Positions 1 through 13,038 of a stretch of DNA of 64,000 nt are shown here, piece after piece (position 1 is the first letter of the stretch; each line of letters starts with the position of its first letter). The notes under the pieces were generated by a model. The model had not been told where the DNA came from. It made no database searches and saw only the letters and a program-made list of their open reading frames with translations. Source of the DNA: Mimachlamys varia (taxonomy: Eukaryota; Mollusca; Bivalvia; Pectinida; Pectinidae). Made by a program: the position numbers and the translations under genes. The stretch spans positions 56,004,322 to 56,068,321 of the forward strand of contig OX392528.1 in the NCBI GenBank assembly GCA_947623455.1, written 5' to 3'.

Positions 1-115
1 AGCTTGGTCCGCGAATGTGACATTTAGATACAACATAATTATAAAGTAGGAAGTAAAGCCGTTTCATGTAATTGAACTAGTTCACGGCTCATCAGCATAT
101 TTCAGAAAAAAAAGT

Positions 116-850
116 GCCGGCCGTTTTTCGGATATTTGCATATGTATATTAAGGAAAGAAACAACAAACCCATAATCAATCAAGTGAATCAACTATTTTA
201 TTTACTTCCTTTAGGCTGTCACGGTAATAAAAAGAATACATATGGAGGGAAAACGTGTAGAAAAGTTACACGCGGTCTACAATAAAATAAATCGATATAA
301 TTCCAATGCAATTGTTTTATTGATCATCAATATCAAACATACAACTGTACCACAATAGTGATCAACATACTCGTATATAAACCGGCAGACAGTTGACAAG
401 TTGTATACACAGAAATATGCAAGCGACCAGGTATTTAACGGCCGTTTTTCGGGTATTTGCACGTGTAAATTAGTTGATGAAAAAACAACAGACAAATTTG
501 CGATCAAGTGAATCAACGATTTTACATTTACTTCATTACGGTAATTCAAATTAATAGAGTGTATTAAAGTTGTGATGTTATCACAATACACGCGACCTCC
601 AGTAAAATCAATCCTATATTTTTATTGCTCACCAATAGCGGTCCACATACAAGTATATTATAAGCTCGTTACCACTAGACAATTGACATGTTTTACACAG
701 AAATAACGTATTAAACGGCCGGTTTTTTTTTCAAAAAGATATTTTTGTTGATCATCAACAAGGAAATCACAAAGTTATCAAAATACACGTATTTAAACCG
801 GCAGTACAAGTTTTATACACGGAAATACGCAAGCGACTAAGTATTTAACA
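116..850. repeat. Degenerate tandem repeat, unit about 300 bp
   Basis: Three diverged copies follow one another. Each begins near a GGCCGTTTTTCGG-like stretch (about 119, 440 and 717) and runs through TGATCATCAA, AAACCGGCAG and ACACAGAAAT-type landmarks to a TATTTAAC end. The third copy is shortened. I see no coding potential. It lies upstream of the kintoun-like exons, probably in an intron or flanking DNA. Confidence 0.6.
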
Positions 851-3014
851 AATTTATATATTCAAGAAAGCACATACAAGCCATAACGTATGCTATTTAA
901 GTAGTATTATAATCTTTATACTAAATATGACAGTGCTACGTTTGGCTAGATAAGATTTTATACACATTTCATTTATCTATTTTATGATTGAAATAATTAT
1001 TAATTGCTTATAGTGTCTCGTAAGTCTGTTTAGACTTAGACGTTTAATGTATTTTATATGTTTAAAATAGGTGACACTTTAATTAAACATAAATATAAGG
1101 TGTGATGACCTGTTCCCAACTAAACAATCAGCGGCCCCAGGGTTATTCTCTCCAGATCTTCAGGCCTGATACAGGTAAACTTTGACCAGGAAGGGTTGAG
1201 GCCGGAGGGGGTCATTATCTAATTAGTTGGCCGAGTGTAAGCCTGTCAAAATCTTCACATCATTTGTGATCAGATCAGGTACAGACAAAACATGATTAGG
1301 GATGGGGCAAGGCCTAATTATAAAAAAAACCATTCATTGTTTGTGGCTTCTGGTCAAACACAGGTAAATTTAACCAGTCATGCAGTCCCGCGGTCATCAC
1401 AGCATGGAGCCTCTAATTACTTGCCCTCTAGCGATATGGTAGCCGGCGCTGGATGCAAGCTAAAACTTGGCTCAGTGCCCACAGGTACAGAGGTAAGAGC
1501 TGTCAGTGCGTTGAACCGTGAAGTCACCCGCTGTGCCCCTTGTCAATTATCTGCCTAACAGGTGAGTTGGGATAACTGCCTGAGGCTGTATTTAATTGAC
1601 GATGTCGTAATTTCCTAAAGGGTTGTCGTAATTTCCTAAAGGGTTGTCGCAATATAAACAACGACGGTCTAAATTTCCTAATTTACTTAAAATTTAATTG
1701 CGATGGTCAAAGATTACTCGTCATTATCGGGATATAATAATTTTGTCGGGATATAATCGTGGTTTATAAGAAAAATTACGATATCGGCGAGCTTAATATG
1801 ATAAATAGGGTTACCAGTGGTAGCATGTGTATTTTGTGCACAGAGCCGTATATACATAACATATAAATACAGGCTTACTCAGGTATAGCCGGCACTGTCA
1901 AGGTCACTGGGGAATGGTCCAGAAATATTGTACAGCTCTAGTACAGTGTGGGTCAGACCCACAGGTGTCAACAAGCTGTGCGTGTGCTTTACCAGGAAAG
2001 CATGCAGTCTGTGGAGACTTGGAGTGAAGTGTGTTTCTGAACTGTGCCCAGGCATGGTGTAGACTTTATATAGCTATACGTGTAGTATGTTATATGGACA
2101 AGTATTGTTTAGAAGTAGGATCCTAGTATGGAGAATACTGAAGTTACACAGGTGAAGCCTACCTCAGGGTACCAAGTACTGCAGGCAGGCCTGTTACTGG
2201 TGCCAAATATATTCCTCAAAATACTTCACTTAGTATGGACAGTGTTTATATGGATATGGGTAAGTAGAAATACGCGTGTGGAGCTAGAGTTATATATATA
2301 TATATGGAGAGAGAATCTATTTATAATATTGGATAGGGTGGATCAGTATTGATATATTATATTAGGTGTCTCATATCAATTAAATTTATTATTTGGTTTA
2401 AACTTTGTGGCAAGAAAAGATAAATTGTATGTATGCATATACAATGTATATTTTGAATTTTGCAAAGAGGCAAAAAAAGAATTTATCCATCAGTTAATAT
2501 TCAACTTCTTGTTCCAAACTTTTGAATCTGAATGAGAACATGCACCCTATCATTTTTTCGGATATTTGACAGAGGTACTTGTACATAATAAATGAAAGCA
2601 AATGTATGTAATTCTATACAGGTATATATACTTCCTGTTACTTATTATAGCACATACAAATTTCCTGAAACTGTAATGTTCAGATTGTTAAAATTCTAAG
2701 GGGCTAGCCAGACAAGAACTTTGAACACCTTGAATGACTATGTACTGTCAGCTGTATATATAACCTTCTATTACATCAGAAAAAACAATATTAAAGGGGA
2801 GGTGATTACTGATGTACAGAAATTAAAGCCGATTGATCAACTCTGGTGTTTTACCTACATGTGCTGTGACAGGGATTAAGAAATTGTTATTTAAACTAAT
2901 GGATGGTAAAAATACTTCTGATTTGTTTTACATCTAGAGATGTTTCACACCAAGGCTAAGCTATATGATAACAGGTGTGTACAGAAAAATGTACATGTTA
3001 CAATTATCTTGATA
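851..3014. other. Non-coding stretch, no supported gene
   Basis: Mostly AT-rich sequence with a more GC-balanced island at about 1100-1570. At 1605-1660 a 21-bp unit (GTCGTAATTTCCTAAAGGGTT) is repeated two to three times. Short open frames exist but lack splice context or recognisable motifs. It may be intron of the kintoun-like gene, whose upstream exons are not visible here. Confidence 0.5.
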
Positions 3015-3205
3015 CAAAGGAGGCATATGCATTCTGCCACTAGCCCTATGCGTCCACCTCTGGGTTGGTAGTTCAAAACCCACATGGGGCAGTTCCCAGG
3101 TACTGATCATAGGTCGGTGTTTTTTGTACCACAGCTTTCCTCCACCTCCAAAACCTGGCACGTCCTTCAATGGCTGTTAATAGGACGTAAAACAAACTAA
3201 ACCAA
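3015..3205 (+). mobile_element. tRNA-headed bivalve SINE, diverged fragment
   Basis: The fragment contains a degraded tRNA-like B-box region (GTAGTTCAAAACCC), then TGGGGCAGTTCCCAGGTACT, CTTTCCTCCACCTCCAAAAC, GGCACGTCCTTCAA and TTAATAGGACGTAAAAC. The same blocks in the same order, but in reverse, form the better preserved copy at 47.6-47.8 kb. This type is very common in bivalve genomes. Confidence 0.75.
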
Positions 3206-3404
3206 TCATGATACAAGTCGTACCATATTGTCACCCTTAAAATGTTATACACCTGTTTGCTTAATTATAGTAAACCAGTTCAGTAAAGTGGTACGCATGC
3301 ATATATAAAGGAAAGATAGAAATATTTTGAATTTTGTCTGGAACTAAACACAAATCGAGTGAGTAAAATGTCCCATTACTAATTAACTGATTAATGCTAG
3401 TACA

Positions 3405-3572
3405 TGTAGTATATAAAACTCGGTGTTAAGTCACTTACGTACATGTAACTGCCATGGTAATATGTATGTACATGTAGTATAAAACTCTCATACGTGAAAC
3501 TGCCATGGTAATATGTACAGTGTATGTAGTATAAAACTTGTGTACGTGTAACTGCCATGGTAATATGTATGT
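3405..3572. repeat. Three short tandem copies, about 60 bp
   Basis: The motif GTAACTGCCATGGTAATATGT recurs three times with spacing of about 55-65 bp. Each copy is preceded by a TAGTATAAAACT-type segment. It is a local tandem duplication. Confidence 0.7.
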
Positions 3573-5880
3573 AGACCCTGAAGTGTTTTATTCAATGTTA
3601 CAGCTCCAAGTTTAATCTGTACATATAGCTATATAAAACATGTACTCAAACAGTTTAATTCCCTGACAGATCGCATCAAAGTACAATTACATACGTCACA
3701 CATATTACAGGACAATGCTGGACAAGGCTCCAATCAATAATTAATTATCGGAAAATTGATTGATTGAGGCTGGTAGCGAGATCTTGCTCTCACGGCTGTC
3801 GGACATAAAAGGAATTGTCTTTCACGCTGACCCACATATATTTATACATACTGTGGTTCTGTTGGGAGTGGCACAGTTTTCTACACCTGCAAAATCAAAA
3901 CTTACGGGAAACAGAAATTCAAGGATGGACTAGAATTGAAACCCTGTCATGATCAATGCTGCATTTAATTGATGACACTTTATCAACTGTATCAAATTGA
4001 AATGAACTATTGATAGCTGCTTGGTCCAATGAAATAACTTGATAGCAAGAAAAGCACTTTTGATGTTGCTTTGTTTTGATGTTGGATACTCTGAATCAGT
4101 AAATGTATATGGTCTGGAAAATGCACAATTAATCAAGTTTTCAATTGGATTGGGTTGAGAAAGTACATATTGTAGCTCATTTGTTAAAGATTACATACAC
4201 TGTAAGTGTTCAGAAGGTCTAAACCTCGGTTCAAATCATTGGGAGTATGCATTAAGCAGGGATAAACCTGAATTTGGGTTGTAAATATAGCTTTTGACTT
4301 CAAGGGAAAGACTTGGAAAATACATGACGGAACTGGAATGGGTCTATCATTAGCAACCAGCTGGTTGGTCAGTTTGTAAAGTTTTGATGGTCCCTGGTGT
4401 GGCCGCTACATTTTCTCTTTCTCTCTGAAAACAGTGTAGCTAATATAAGCTTCATGATGTCATCACATTAAGAATAATTGTGGAAGGAATTAAATTGTGA
4501 TTGTCTGTAGCTCCATCCATTGTAGATAAATATGTGAAACTTGCTGCAGTACATACAACAGTCAGTCACAACTTGTAAAGAAGATTTGAGATTTGTTATA
4601 TAATGGACCAGGGCCTTCTGATCTTGGTAAATGCTTCATAGCTTGTGTGTCGATCCCAGGTGATCATGCTCAATAATCTTAGGACATTTTGTATATTTTG
4701 ATCTTGAATACATACAAATTAATAAATACCGATTTGTTAAATAAAGGGACATTTTGTATATTTTGATCTTGAATACATACAAATTAATAGATACCGATTT
4801 GTTAAATAAAGGGACATTTTAATTGAATGACTGATGAAAATTATAGTTCATATGCCTGTTATTTACAAATCTGATGCAACACACGGGTGCATGAATCATC
4901 ACAAAACGACCATGAGCTGCTGGCCTGGCCTGTCAGTGTAAAAAATCTTAATAACTGTAGGCAGCTGTAACCAGGGATGTTTGTCACAGATGGGAAAACC
5001 CTTGTTATGTTCCTATATATGAAGTGCTGATGACCTTGACCGAGATTAGATCTGCCTTGTTTACCTCCTTGATACATGTGTACACACAGATAAGTGATGT
5101 CCTATATTGTGTGTAGCAGACGGCTGGGGGAGGATCAGTCAGGATCCGTCAGGATCGGTCTGGTTGACAAGTAATAGTCTTATACCTAACTTACTATAGC
5201 AGAGAGAAGTTTGGGGGAGCATCACATTGTGTCAGATTTTGGAGATTTTACAGGGTACATTTTGTACGTCTTTGTGAGTGAAAGTGAGTACATATGACTG
5301 TAACGGTTAATTATAACTTAAATGTGAGCTCTACATCGAGGAAAATGAAAGTGAATGTTGTCCTGATTTATGTTTACAACCAGGATGTGAAATAAGAATA
5401 AATAGAATTGTTGAAAAAAATACTTGTACAATGTATCTACACTGTAGTAATTTTCCTCCCTGAATTAGGTACAATCTGATAACAATGTTGGTCATCCAAA
5501 TATCTTAATTACTCTCTTCGAAACTAAACCAATATACTTTAAAAGAATGAAATCACTGCAATAGGTTTCATCATACAACACTATGTGGCCGTTGTAGACG
5601 TGAAATAATATCTGTTCTGAGATCAAAGCACGAGTTGTTTATAAGTATTTGTGGAAATCAGAAAGGAACAGGTATTCAGCTGCTGTACAAGTAATCAATG
5701 GTATAGTTGTTGGCAACAAAATACTGGCAGTTCGCAGGAAAGTTTTGGTTATCCATCTGGTTCTAGTGTTTATTTTAAGATCACAGTATGATGTGAGGTC
5801 TGATTTGGCTGGAGATCAGTAGAGGTGATGGTATAGATTGTGTTGTTAGCTAATCAACCCAATGTTTTTTACGTTCACAG
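3573..5880. other. Non-coding stretch with a 65-bp duplication
   Basis: AT-rich sequence with no supported exon. At about 4683-4813 a segment of about 65 bp starting GGGACATTTTGTATATTTTG is directly repeated with one or two differences. The 3' end is the polypyrimidine tract and AG acceptor of the exon that begins at 5881, so at least the right part is intron. Confidence 0.55.
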
Positions 5881-6039
5881 GAGTACCTGTTCATGACGGA
5901 GTCCAACCTTCAGAGGGAATTAGCAGAACTGGAGGCAGAGGCTGCCCTTCAGAAGCTCGACCAACATGCAGCAATGCAGGACGCGCCAGTGATTCAAGTC
6001 ACAGACATGACGCAGAAACGCCTCCAAATAGACATCAAG
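5881..6039 (+). CDS. Kintoun/DNAAF2-like, penultimate coding exon
   Basis: This 53-codon internal exon is bounded by TTCACAG at its 5' side and AAG|GT at its 3' side, phase 0 at both ends. It joins in frame with the exon at 7195. It encodes EYLFMTESNLQRELAELEAE and onward, a short acidic helix-forming or coiled-coil stretch rich in Leu, Glu and Ala, followed by a more polar linker. In the kintoun family (cytoplasmic factors that preassemble axonemal dynein arms with HSP90 and R2TP-like machinery) the PIH1 domain is N-terminal, so it must lie upstream of what is visible here. The donor (GTTCGT) is weak, but phase continuity and the downstream match support the exon. Assignment to kintoun rests mainly on the next exon. 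Confidence 0.7.
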
Positions 6040-6369
6040 GTTCGTGTGTTAGGTGGAAAACAGACTCGTTTTGTGATGATAATCATAAAACATTCTAAAA
6101 ATAAGCCTGCTTGTTGAAGTTTGTACAATACACTGTGTATTTTTGTTCTATGCCTAGCTTACACACAGCTACAGTTCATGGACTATACTTGGTGTTATAT
6201 TATTGCTGAAAACAACCTAAACTATCGGTAAAATAAATCTTATACCAAGGCATATCCATTCTGCATAATTAGTCTTTGCCAACATTTTCACAAATTTTGA
6301 GTTGCTCCAAATATATTTCAAAATGATATAAAAGCAATATACGGGTATTTCAATTTATATACTGAGTTT

Positions 6370-6574
6370 GTTTTGTACACAAACAGGAATTGAAAACTTA
6401 ACTGCGAGCTTTCGAAAAAGTCTGTTTCCTTTGTCAAGCAAAGAGAACAATAGCTGAGTGTCAGTGTTCTGACCGCTGAAATCAGCTCACTACCCAAAAT
6501 AGGGCGAGTTAGAGAAGTCAGCTGTTTTCGAAAGCTCGCAAATTAAGTTTTCAATTCCTGTTTGTGTACAAAAC
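6370..6574. mobile_element. MITE-like element with about 50-bp inverted repeats
   Basis: The left arm starts GTTTTGTACACAAACAGGAA at 6370. It is mirrored by the right arm ending TTCCTGTTTGTGTACAAAAC at 6574. Both arms continue inward to CGAGCTTTCGAAAA, giving about 50 bp of near-perfect inverted repeat around a core of about 105 bp. No target duplication is clear. It lies inside the intron between the two kintoun-like exons. Confidence 0.7.
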
Positions 6575-7194
6575 CATATATCATTCATACCAAACTAATG
6601 AATCTTATTCCTAATATTTCAAATTGGTTACAAAACATCTGTAACTTAATGAATTTACCTGAAGTTATTGCTGACTAGGTAAATTGAATCAATGTATCCT
6701 TGTCTGATTTGGACTCCCAGGAAACAAACAGAAAAGTACATGGAGTATGTGATAATTCTACTATTACTGTCTGTGCTTACTCTAGCCATTATAAGTTTTG
6801 CTGTTAACGAAATGAACTGCTTATTTGCTAAAAGAAAATGCCTTAATTTAGCTACTTTTGCTAATGCCAAGTAATGGAACTTGTGTTGAATAAACCATTT
6901 TCATAAACACTGACTCCCTATAAATGTATAATAAGAACTGATCCAATTCAATAAATGGTATGTTAAATACATCAGAACTTGTATTAATATTAATATTTGA
7001 ATTTTGACACTACTTATGAGTTAAAGTTGCTAAAGGAAATTCTTATTTGCTGAAAGAGAAAAGTGGTCTTTAGTGACATTTGCTAAAACATTTTTCAGAC
7101 TAGAGTGAGCACAGACTGTCTGGATATACATAATGTATTGTAGTGATATTAGTAAGTATGTTTTGAGTGATTATTTAAAAATGGCTGTTTTCAG

Positions 7195-8361
7195 AAGCCT
7201 GGATCCGCAGATGAGGTAGAGGATAGGGAAATCGAAGAGGTTCCTTCCTCGGCCGAAATCCAGGTTGTCCATGAAAAGGAACCTCCCAATCTTCACAGCA
7301 TTCTCAAAAATCGGTCCATGTCAGAATCGAGCGAGTGTGATGGTTACGGTAGTAGCAATAGCAGTGGTAGTCCCACGAGTCCACGTGACGAGCCTTTCGG
7401 CCTCCGAAGATCAGTGTCCTTCAACGAGCGTGTAGACAAGACTACCTTCAAACCTGGAACCGCTGTCACTTCTATGACGTCTACTTTGAAGAATAAAAGG
7501 AAACGCAACAGGAAGCGCGAGGAGAAACGACAGAATAGGTTGAGGAACAACAGCGGAGGATCAGAAGGAAGTAGTGGAGATGATCTAGATCACCGGAGTA
7601 GCACTGGTGAGTCGCACAGCGAGAACGACGAGGAGGGTGACGAATCTATAGCACCGCCAATCCAAGAAAATCTTGAGGAGTCCGAGGAATCTAGCGTCCC
7701 ACCGAACAGTGAGACAGAAGCGCCATCCGACAGTAAAACTCAGGAAGAGAAACCCAGCAGGGAAGCACAACTTGTCCAAGACATCAAGGAAAAGTTGTCG
7801 AGAGTGGACGAAGCAGGTGTAAAAGATGAGGATAGTGATGATGATGGAGAGAACAATGAGTGTGCAGTTAGTTCTAGGACTAGCATAGAGCAACACAAAG
7901 TCACAGATGTGATACCAAGGGAGGGAACCAATGATAATCACGAACGGACTAAAGGTGCCGAGGAAGTTCAGAGTGTATGTGTTCAGAAGGAAGTGTTAAG
8001 TGAGAGTGGGGAACAACAACAGCAGGCAGCAAATCAGGGGGGACCAACTCATCGGGCAGCTACTAGTCAAAAGGACCGGGCAGATGTGACCATCACACCT
8101 GGCGACGTGATAACACGGGCAGGTGTCCAGGACCTGCTGGGGACGGAGCAATCTGTGATAAAGGTGACGGCGGGGGAGGAGAGAGGCAGCGGGGACGACT
8201 CTGGCGTAGAGAGTAACACCGAGGGAGGCGGCGAGTCCAGTCCGGGCGACAATCAGGTGGACACCATCCTTAGCTGGAAGGATCCACCCACAAACGAACA
8301 TGCTACCAAGTGCTCATTTGAGTTCTCCAATGCAGTCATGTTTGATCTCGATGTTGACTGA
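7195..8361 (+). CDS. DNAAF2: Kintoun/DNAAF2-like, terminal coding exon
   Basis: This 388-codon exon starts after GCTGTTTTCAG (phase 0) and ends at TGA 8359-8361. Early in it, LHSILKNRSMSESSE is followed by a serine-rich linker and then RRSVSFNERVDKTTFKPGTA and LKNKRKRNRKREEKRQNR. This order (ILK-x-RS-x-SESS, then SVSFN, then a basic KRKRNRKREEK block) is how I remember the conserved C-terminal half of kintoun proteins. The middle is long, acidic and low in complexity (Glu, Ser, Asp). The end is CSFEFSNAVMFDLDVD, a hydrophobic tail like the family C-terminus. Kintoun preassembles outer and inner dynein arms in the cytoplasm before transport into cilia. The ATG at 7318 is internal, not the start, because the frame is open back to the acceptor. 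The name comes from remembered family motifs, not a search. Confidence 0.72.
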   Translation, partial: KPGSADEVEDREIEEVPSSAEIQVVHEKEPPNLHSILKNRSMSESSECDGYGSSNSSGSPTSPRDEPFGLRRSVSFNERVDKTTFKPGTAVTSMTSTLKNKRKRNRKREEKRQNRLRNNSGGSEGSSGDDLDHRSSTGESHSENDEEGDESIAPPIQENLEESEESSVPPNSETEAPSDSKTQEEKPSREAQLVQDIKEKLSRVDEAGVKDEDSDDDGENNECAVSSRTSIEQHKVTDVIPREGTNDNHERTKGAEEVQSVCVQKEVLSESGEQQQQAANQGGPTHRAATSQKDRADVTITPGDVITRAGVQDLLGTEQSVIKVTAGEERGSGDDSGVESNTEGGGESSPGDNQVDTILSWKDPPTNEHATKCSFEFSNAVMFDLDVD

Positions 8362-11300
8362 TCAATGTTAAAATACAGGGTTCATTATCATGTTACTGTT
8401 TTACAGTTTCAGTGTCTTGCAGTGTTATTTTGGTGTCAGATGCGGATACAGTGATACCCAAGGGGCCTGTAAACAGTATTGACTGGTGTCTATGTACAGG
8501 GATCAAATTTGTTGTTTGTGAAGCTTTTGTAAAAAGTATCTGATCCAATTTCCTTAATCTATGTACTGTATATAGAGACTGCTACCTGGTCATGTTATAC
8601 ATAGCTTTTGGAAGGAAAATTTATAAAGCAAAATTAATTGGTCTCATACCTAGATGACAACATCATGTCAGTGGCTTTGACTGATGTTTTTACTTCTTTG
8701 AATCTTCTTCTGTTTGAATACATAATGAAGCTTTAAGGTACATGTAATTGGTAGATTTTTTGTTTTTGAACTTTTTGATAGTTACTTTCACTCTAAATTA
8801 AAGATTTAGTTCAAATATTTATCAATTTTATGTAAAGAAGCTAATGATTTTTGATATATTCCAGAATTGGTTCTTGAAGTATTTTAAATTCCAGAAACAG
8901 TTGAATTCCTACACATTTCAGCTTGCAAAAAAACTTGTGCATATCTAGAACTGTGTATAGATGGAGAAAAAGGTTCTATCGAACAGTATCATATATATTG
9001 TTCTTTATACTCAAAAGTCCAGGACATTGAAATATATTTCAAAGATTTCAAGTATTTTGGTTTCAACTAAATGTTTTAGACTTACACTATGCTACCTTAT
9101 TTTTAAGCTGACAGAAAATACTTTTTGATATATTTTCTACCGTTTTCATAAAATATTTTTCTATTGATTTTGTTTTATATTCTAGGGTTTTGTCCTCACA
9201 ACACATGCCGCTATTGATATAAAAGAGAACACAGGAATTGTTTCAGTTACAATTCTATATTTGTAAAAAGTTTGATGTTAAGCTTTTGTATAATTTCATA
9301 ACTCTAGTGCAGCAGGTGTATTGGAGTGAACCTTTTCTCTCGTTCAACAATGACAAGGAATATATTCATACAAATCCTAGTTAATAGTCGAAAAGTTTGA
9401 CATCTTTAGAGTATAGGCCAATTCCTAGATTCTGGAAAAACAGGCCCATTTCTTAAGAACCTTTTGGTGTGATAGAACTAAGGAGAGAACAAGAGTTTAA
9501 TTGTCAGTTTTCCCAAACTCTATATTCTATACAACTACTTACATCAATTTCATATTAAAAATGAAAGAAATCCAGAGATTGATTGTATAAAATCTAACAA
9601 GATTGTATGGGATGTAATCCAAGAATCTTAAGTCTCTGAAAAAGAAATCTATTTTATATTCCATTATTTCATTGTTTGTTGAAGACTAAGTCAAATAATA
9701 TCATAATGATAATTAAAATATAGCCAACTGAAAAGAGTTTTACATATGTATAAAAAATGTTAACATATACTTGCATTTAAAATGCAAATTTTTGTTATGT
9801 AATTAAAGCCAAGCCATATAGGGACAAGCAACATTTATAAACTTCCCAAAAGTTATTATCATGTTTCATGTTTCTCCTGTACGTATATACGTACCATACA
9901 ACATTGGAACAGTTGTATTGAAAATTTAAGTTACTGAAATGATCATTTGAGTGATGGGGTTGGGGAAATGAGTTGCTTTTATGTGAAAAGCTTAGGAATC
10001 AATCTGATATCAGTGGTGTACAATCAGTAGCATTAAAATTATAGCTTTGTATATATACAGCATAAGGCTTAATGCTATCCTACTTTATGGTAGTATTTTA
10101 CCTCTTTTGCTAGAGAGTTCTACAATCAAAAGAAGAAGAGTTATTTCATTCCTTTCATGAATGGTTAGTTTGACAATATTAGTTGGTGTTATCACAACTT
10201 TTAGCATTTTAAAGGGAGACAATTTCATCATCAATGAAAAAGAAAGATAACTCTAACAAAAGTAAAGAAAATAGGAAAGGCAACATTCTCTCTTCAATTC
10301 AATAAATATATCAAACATAATCTTAAGTTATTTTCAGTAATTCCAGGTTCGGTATCTATAAAACTTGTTTCTCGCTTTAGTAGTATTTTTCTCCTTGAAA
10401 AAAAATGGTGAAAATGTGTGATGAAAAAAACATTTCTAATTTGAAAAAGCTTAGTGGTGCTGTGTCAGAGCAGACATCATTTCCTATTATAACTAACCTC
10501 CCAGATACAGTGTACATAGTGATTGTGTAATGTTGTAACAGTGATGTCCTATAGAACTGCTTAGTGATTGGTTGGTATGGTCTGTAGTCAGTTGTTACAT
10601 CACAGTCAATTAATTGCTTTGTCAACATTTTTACAAGGTTTTAATTAATGTTATAAAAAGGATTTAAGTCAATTTCATGAGAAAATTTATAATGTGTAAA
10701 TGTTTTAAAATTGTCATATGAATTGAGGTGTCTGTTAAAGTTACAAATCAATAGCATACAATGGATTAAAATAATGGTCTTTGTTACAGATAGGAACATA
10801 TATACAGGTCCCCCAAATTTGTCATAGGGTCAAAATTTGCATATTGGATATGAACAGTTGGCAAGATCTGATGTGGGAGGGCAAATTGCGATAAATGAAA
10901 TCTTTTTAAGAGATGAAACAACCTCTTAGTGAAAATAGTGTAATATGCCACTAATTATCAAAGGCCATATCAGACATGGCATTCATTTAGTTCCATAATG
11001 TTTTTAACCTGACAAGTTAAACTTTCTGTTGGAGTTAACGTTGTATTTCAAATCTCCTGATGTGTCTGTCTCTTAGGGGTCACAAAAACATCATAAAAAG
11101 GGAAAAAAAGTTGGCAGTTAAATTTATTTACATTGCCTTCGTCTGTTAGGAGAAACCTATTTTGTCAAAATGTATGTTACAATTGTTAATGATTTAACAT
11201 GTACAGTATACTGAAACAATGGCATAACTCTGTATTTGGATAGTCAAATGTCTGATAATTCGGTAGTGAAGCGAACATCATACCTAACTCAATTCCTTGG

Positions 11301-12329
11301 CGGATTATAAACGGGACAAAGGAAGAGTACTTGGTTCATAATTTAACTGTTTACACACAGGGGCCCGAAAACTGATAACTTGGATTCTGTTTGGAACTAT
11401 CCTGATGATTTTTGTAGATTGGTAGTGACATTTTAATCACGGATGGTCAAATTACAAACCCCAAACAAGAAGTCTTTATTTGCACTGTCTTTGATTTTCA
11501 AGCCCCTGTGCTTACTTTAAAATAGCCTGTTATGAATATCGCTCCAGAAGTTACAACTAGTAGAAGCAAACCTTTAGCAAGTTGTAGTCTGAAAGGCAAA
11601 ATGGTATATATTGTAAAAACCAATTTAGGATGAGACCATTCAATGAGATTTCACTGTCCAAACCCCTTAAGAATTTTCATTCAAAATGAAACGGCATATG
11701 GGCAATTCCTTTGTCATAGGTGTTGCATGTGTCTATCACAACATTTTGATACAGTTTTGAATATTTGTACTGGCTTTTCCGATCAGATGGATGAAATTGT
11801 TGATATTATTTTCGTACAGTGATTTGTTAAAAGCTGTAAAAGCTATTTTTGAAACTGTTAGTGACTTGAGAAGTAAAACTTGAACTTGATCAAAAGAAAT
11901 TGGGTTATTTTTATTTCCTTTGCAGGACAAGTGTTTGTATATGATATGGTGCAGCGTCTGGCGTCAATATTGTACAACAAATGACTTTTTAATAATCAAA
12001 AGGCCCATAGTACGGATATGGTGTCCGTAGGTTGTAGGTTGAAGGAATATCAGGTTTGTTCAAATTGATGACCTGCATTCACTATCAAAGTCACAGAAGT
12101 CAAATATCTTCAAACTATCCTCAATAAAAAAAAGGTTCAGGGGACAGGCATCCTGCATGGAGCATGCCCTATGAAGGGCTACCAAGTTTGTTCATTTCAA
12201 TATGATGAAGCGCTACCAAGTTTGTTCATTCCCAGATGATGAAAGGCTACCAAGGTTGTTCAAACGAATGACCTTCACCTCCATTCAAAGTCACAGGTGT
12301 CATATATTGAAATATTGCAATAGATTCTT
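8362..12329. other. Kintoun-like 3' UTR and AT-rich intergenic DNA
   Basis: No supported gene. The transcript end of the kintoun-like gene is somewhere here. ATTAAA at 8797 and AATAAA near 10299 are possible poly(A) signals, but I cannot choose between them. From about 12000 to 12290 there is a degenerate stretch with repeated CTACCAAGTTTGTTCAT and TCAAAGTCACAG motifs. It resembles a decayed core of the pearl-like element family described at 13.0 kb. Confidence 0.5.
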
Positions 12330-12722
12330 TTAAAGGCCCAATATACGTAATTTTCGGCAAAACTTGAAGCGAAAATCAAGCCAAATAACTTATTATGTTG
12401 ATAGATTTAGTTAAGATTAACTGATATCAGCAATATCCAAGATGAATTCTTGCGCGGTTACCTGTACAGCAGCAATTGAAACACGGTATTTGTAAACACG
12501 CGTCCATTCCAAACTGTCTTCTACCTTCGGTTTGTTATTGAAGTGGGTCCCACCTGAATTATTTTCAATTCTTTGGATTTTTTTGTCAAGAGTTTCTTGT
12601 TAGTAACCGCTAAGGTTCGCTTCGTTTTAGGCTTATTTTTGCATGGTTATCAACTGGATTTTTTTTCATAATTTTTCAGAATCCCGAATAATTTCCTGAA
12701 GTTACGTATATTGGGCCTTTAA
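12330..12722 (+). mobile_element. TTAA-flanked MITE, copy 1
   Basis: The element is bounded by TTAA on both sides. The left terminus is AGGCCCAATATACGTAAT and the right is its inverse, AAGTTACGTATATTGGGCCT. The interior has no open frame, so it is non-autonomous. Orientation follows the TCGGCAAAACTTGAAGCG end at left. TTAA duplications are typical of piggyBac-type (and some Sola) transposases, but the AGG start is not the classic piggyBac CCC start. Confidence 0.85.
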
Positions 12723-13038
12723 ATATGTTTTGTCTATAAATGTATTATAGTTCACTTTAAAAAGTGCCATATATATATTAGTTCGAATCATGGCCATTGG
12801 ACCACATGTATAACTGGATAAAGGTCGAAAATATAGTACTTAGTCGTGATCTTTGCTTTGACCTTTGAACCCTGAAACGCAATGATTTCTGATTGAATCT
12901 TGACAAATATGAACTCTCCAAAGAAAATAATTTACTTAGTCATGCAAGAGTTGCATCCCTTTATGAGGGAGGGGACCAGCTGAGGTAACGAACTTGGATT
13001 TTATAAATTCACTCATCAAAAATAGTTTACGTTTCATA

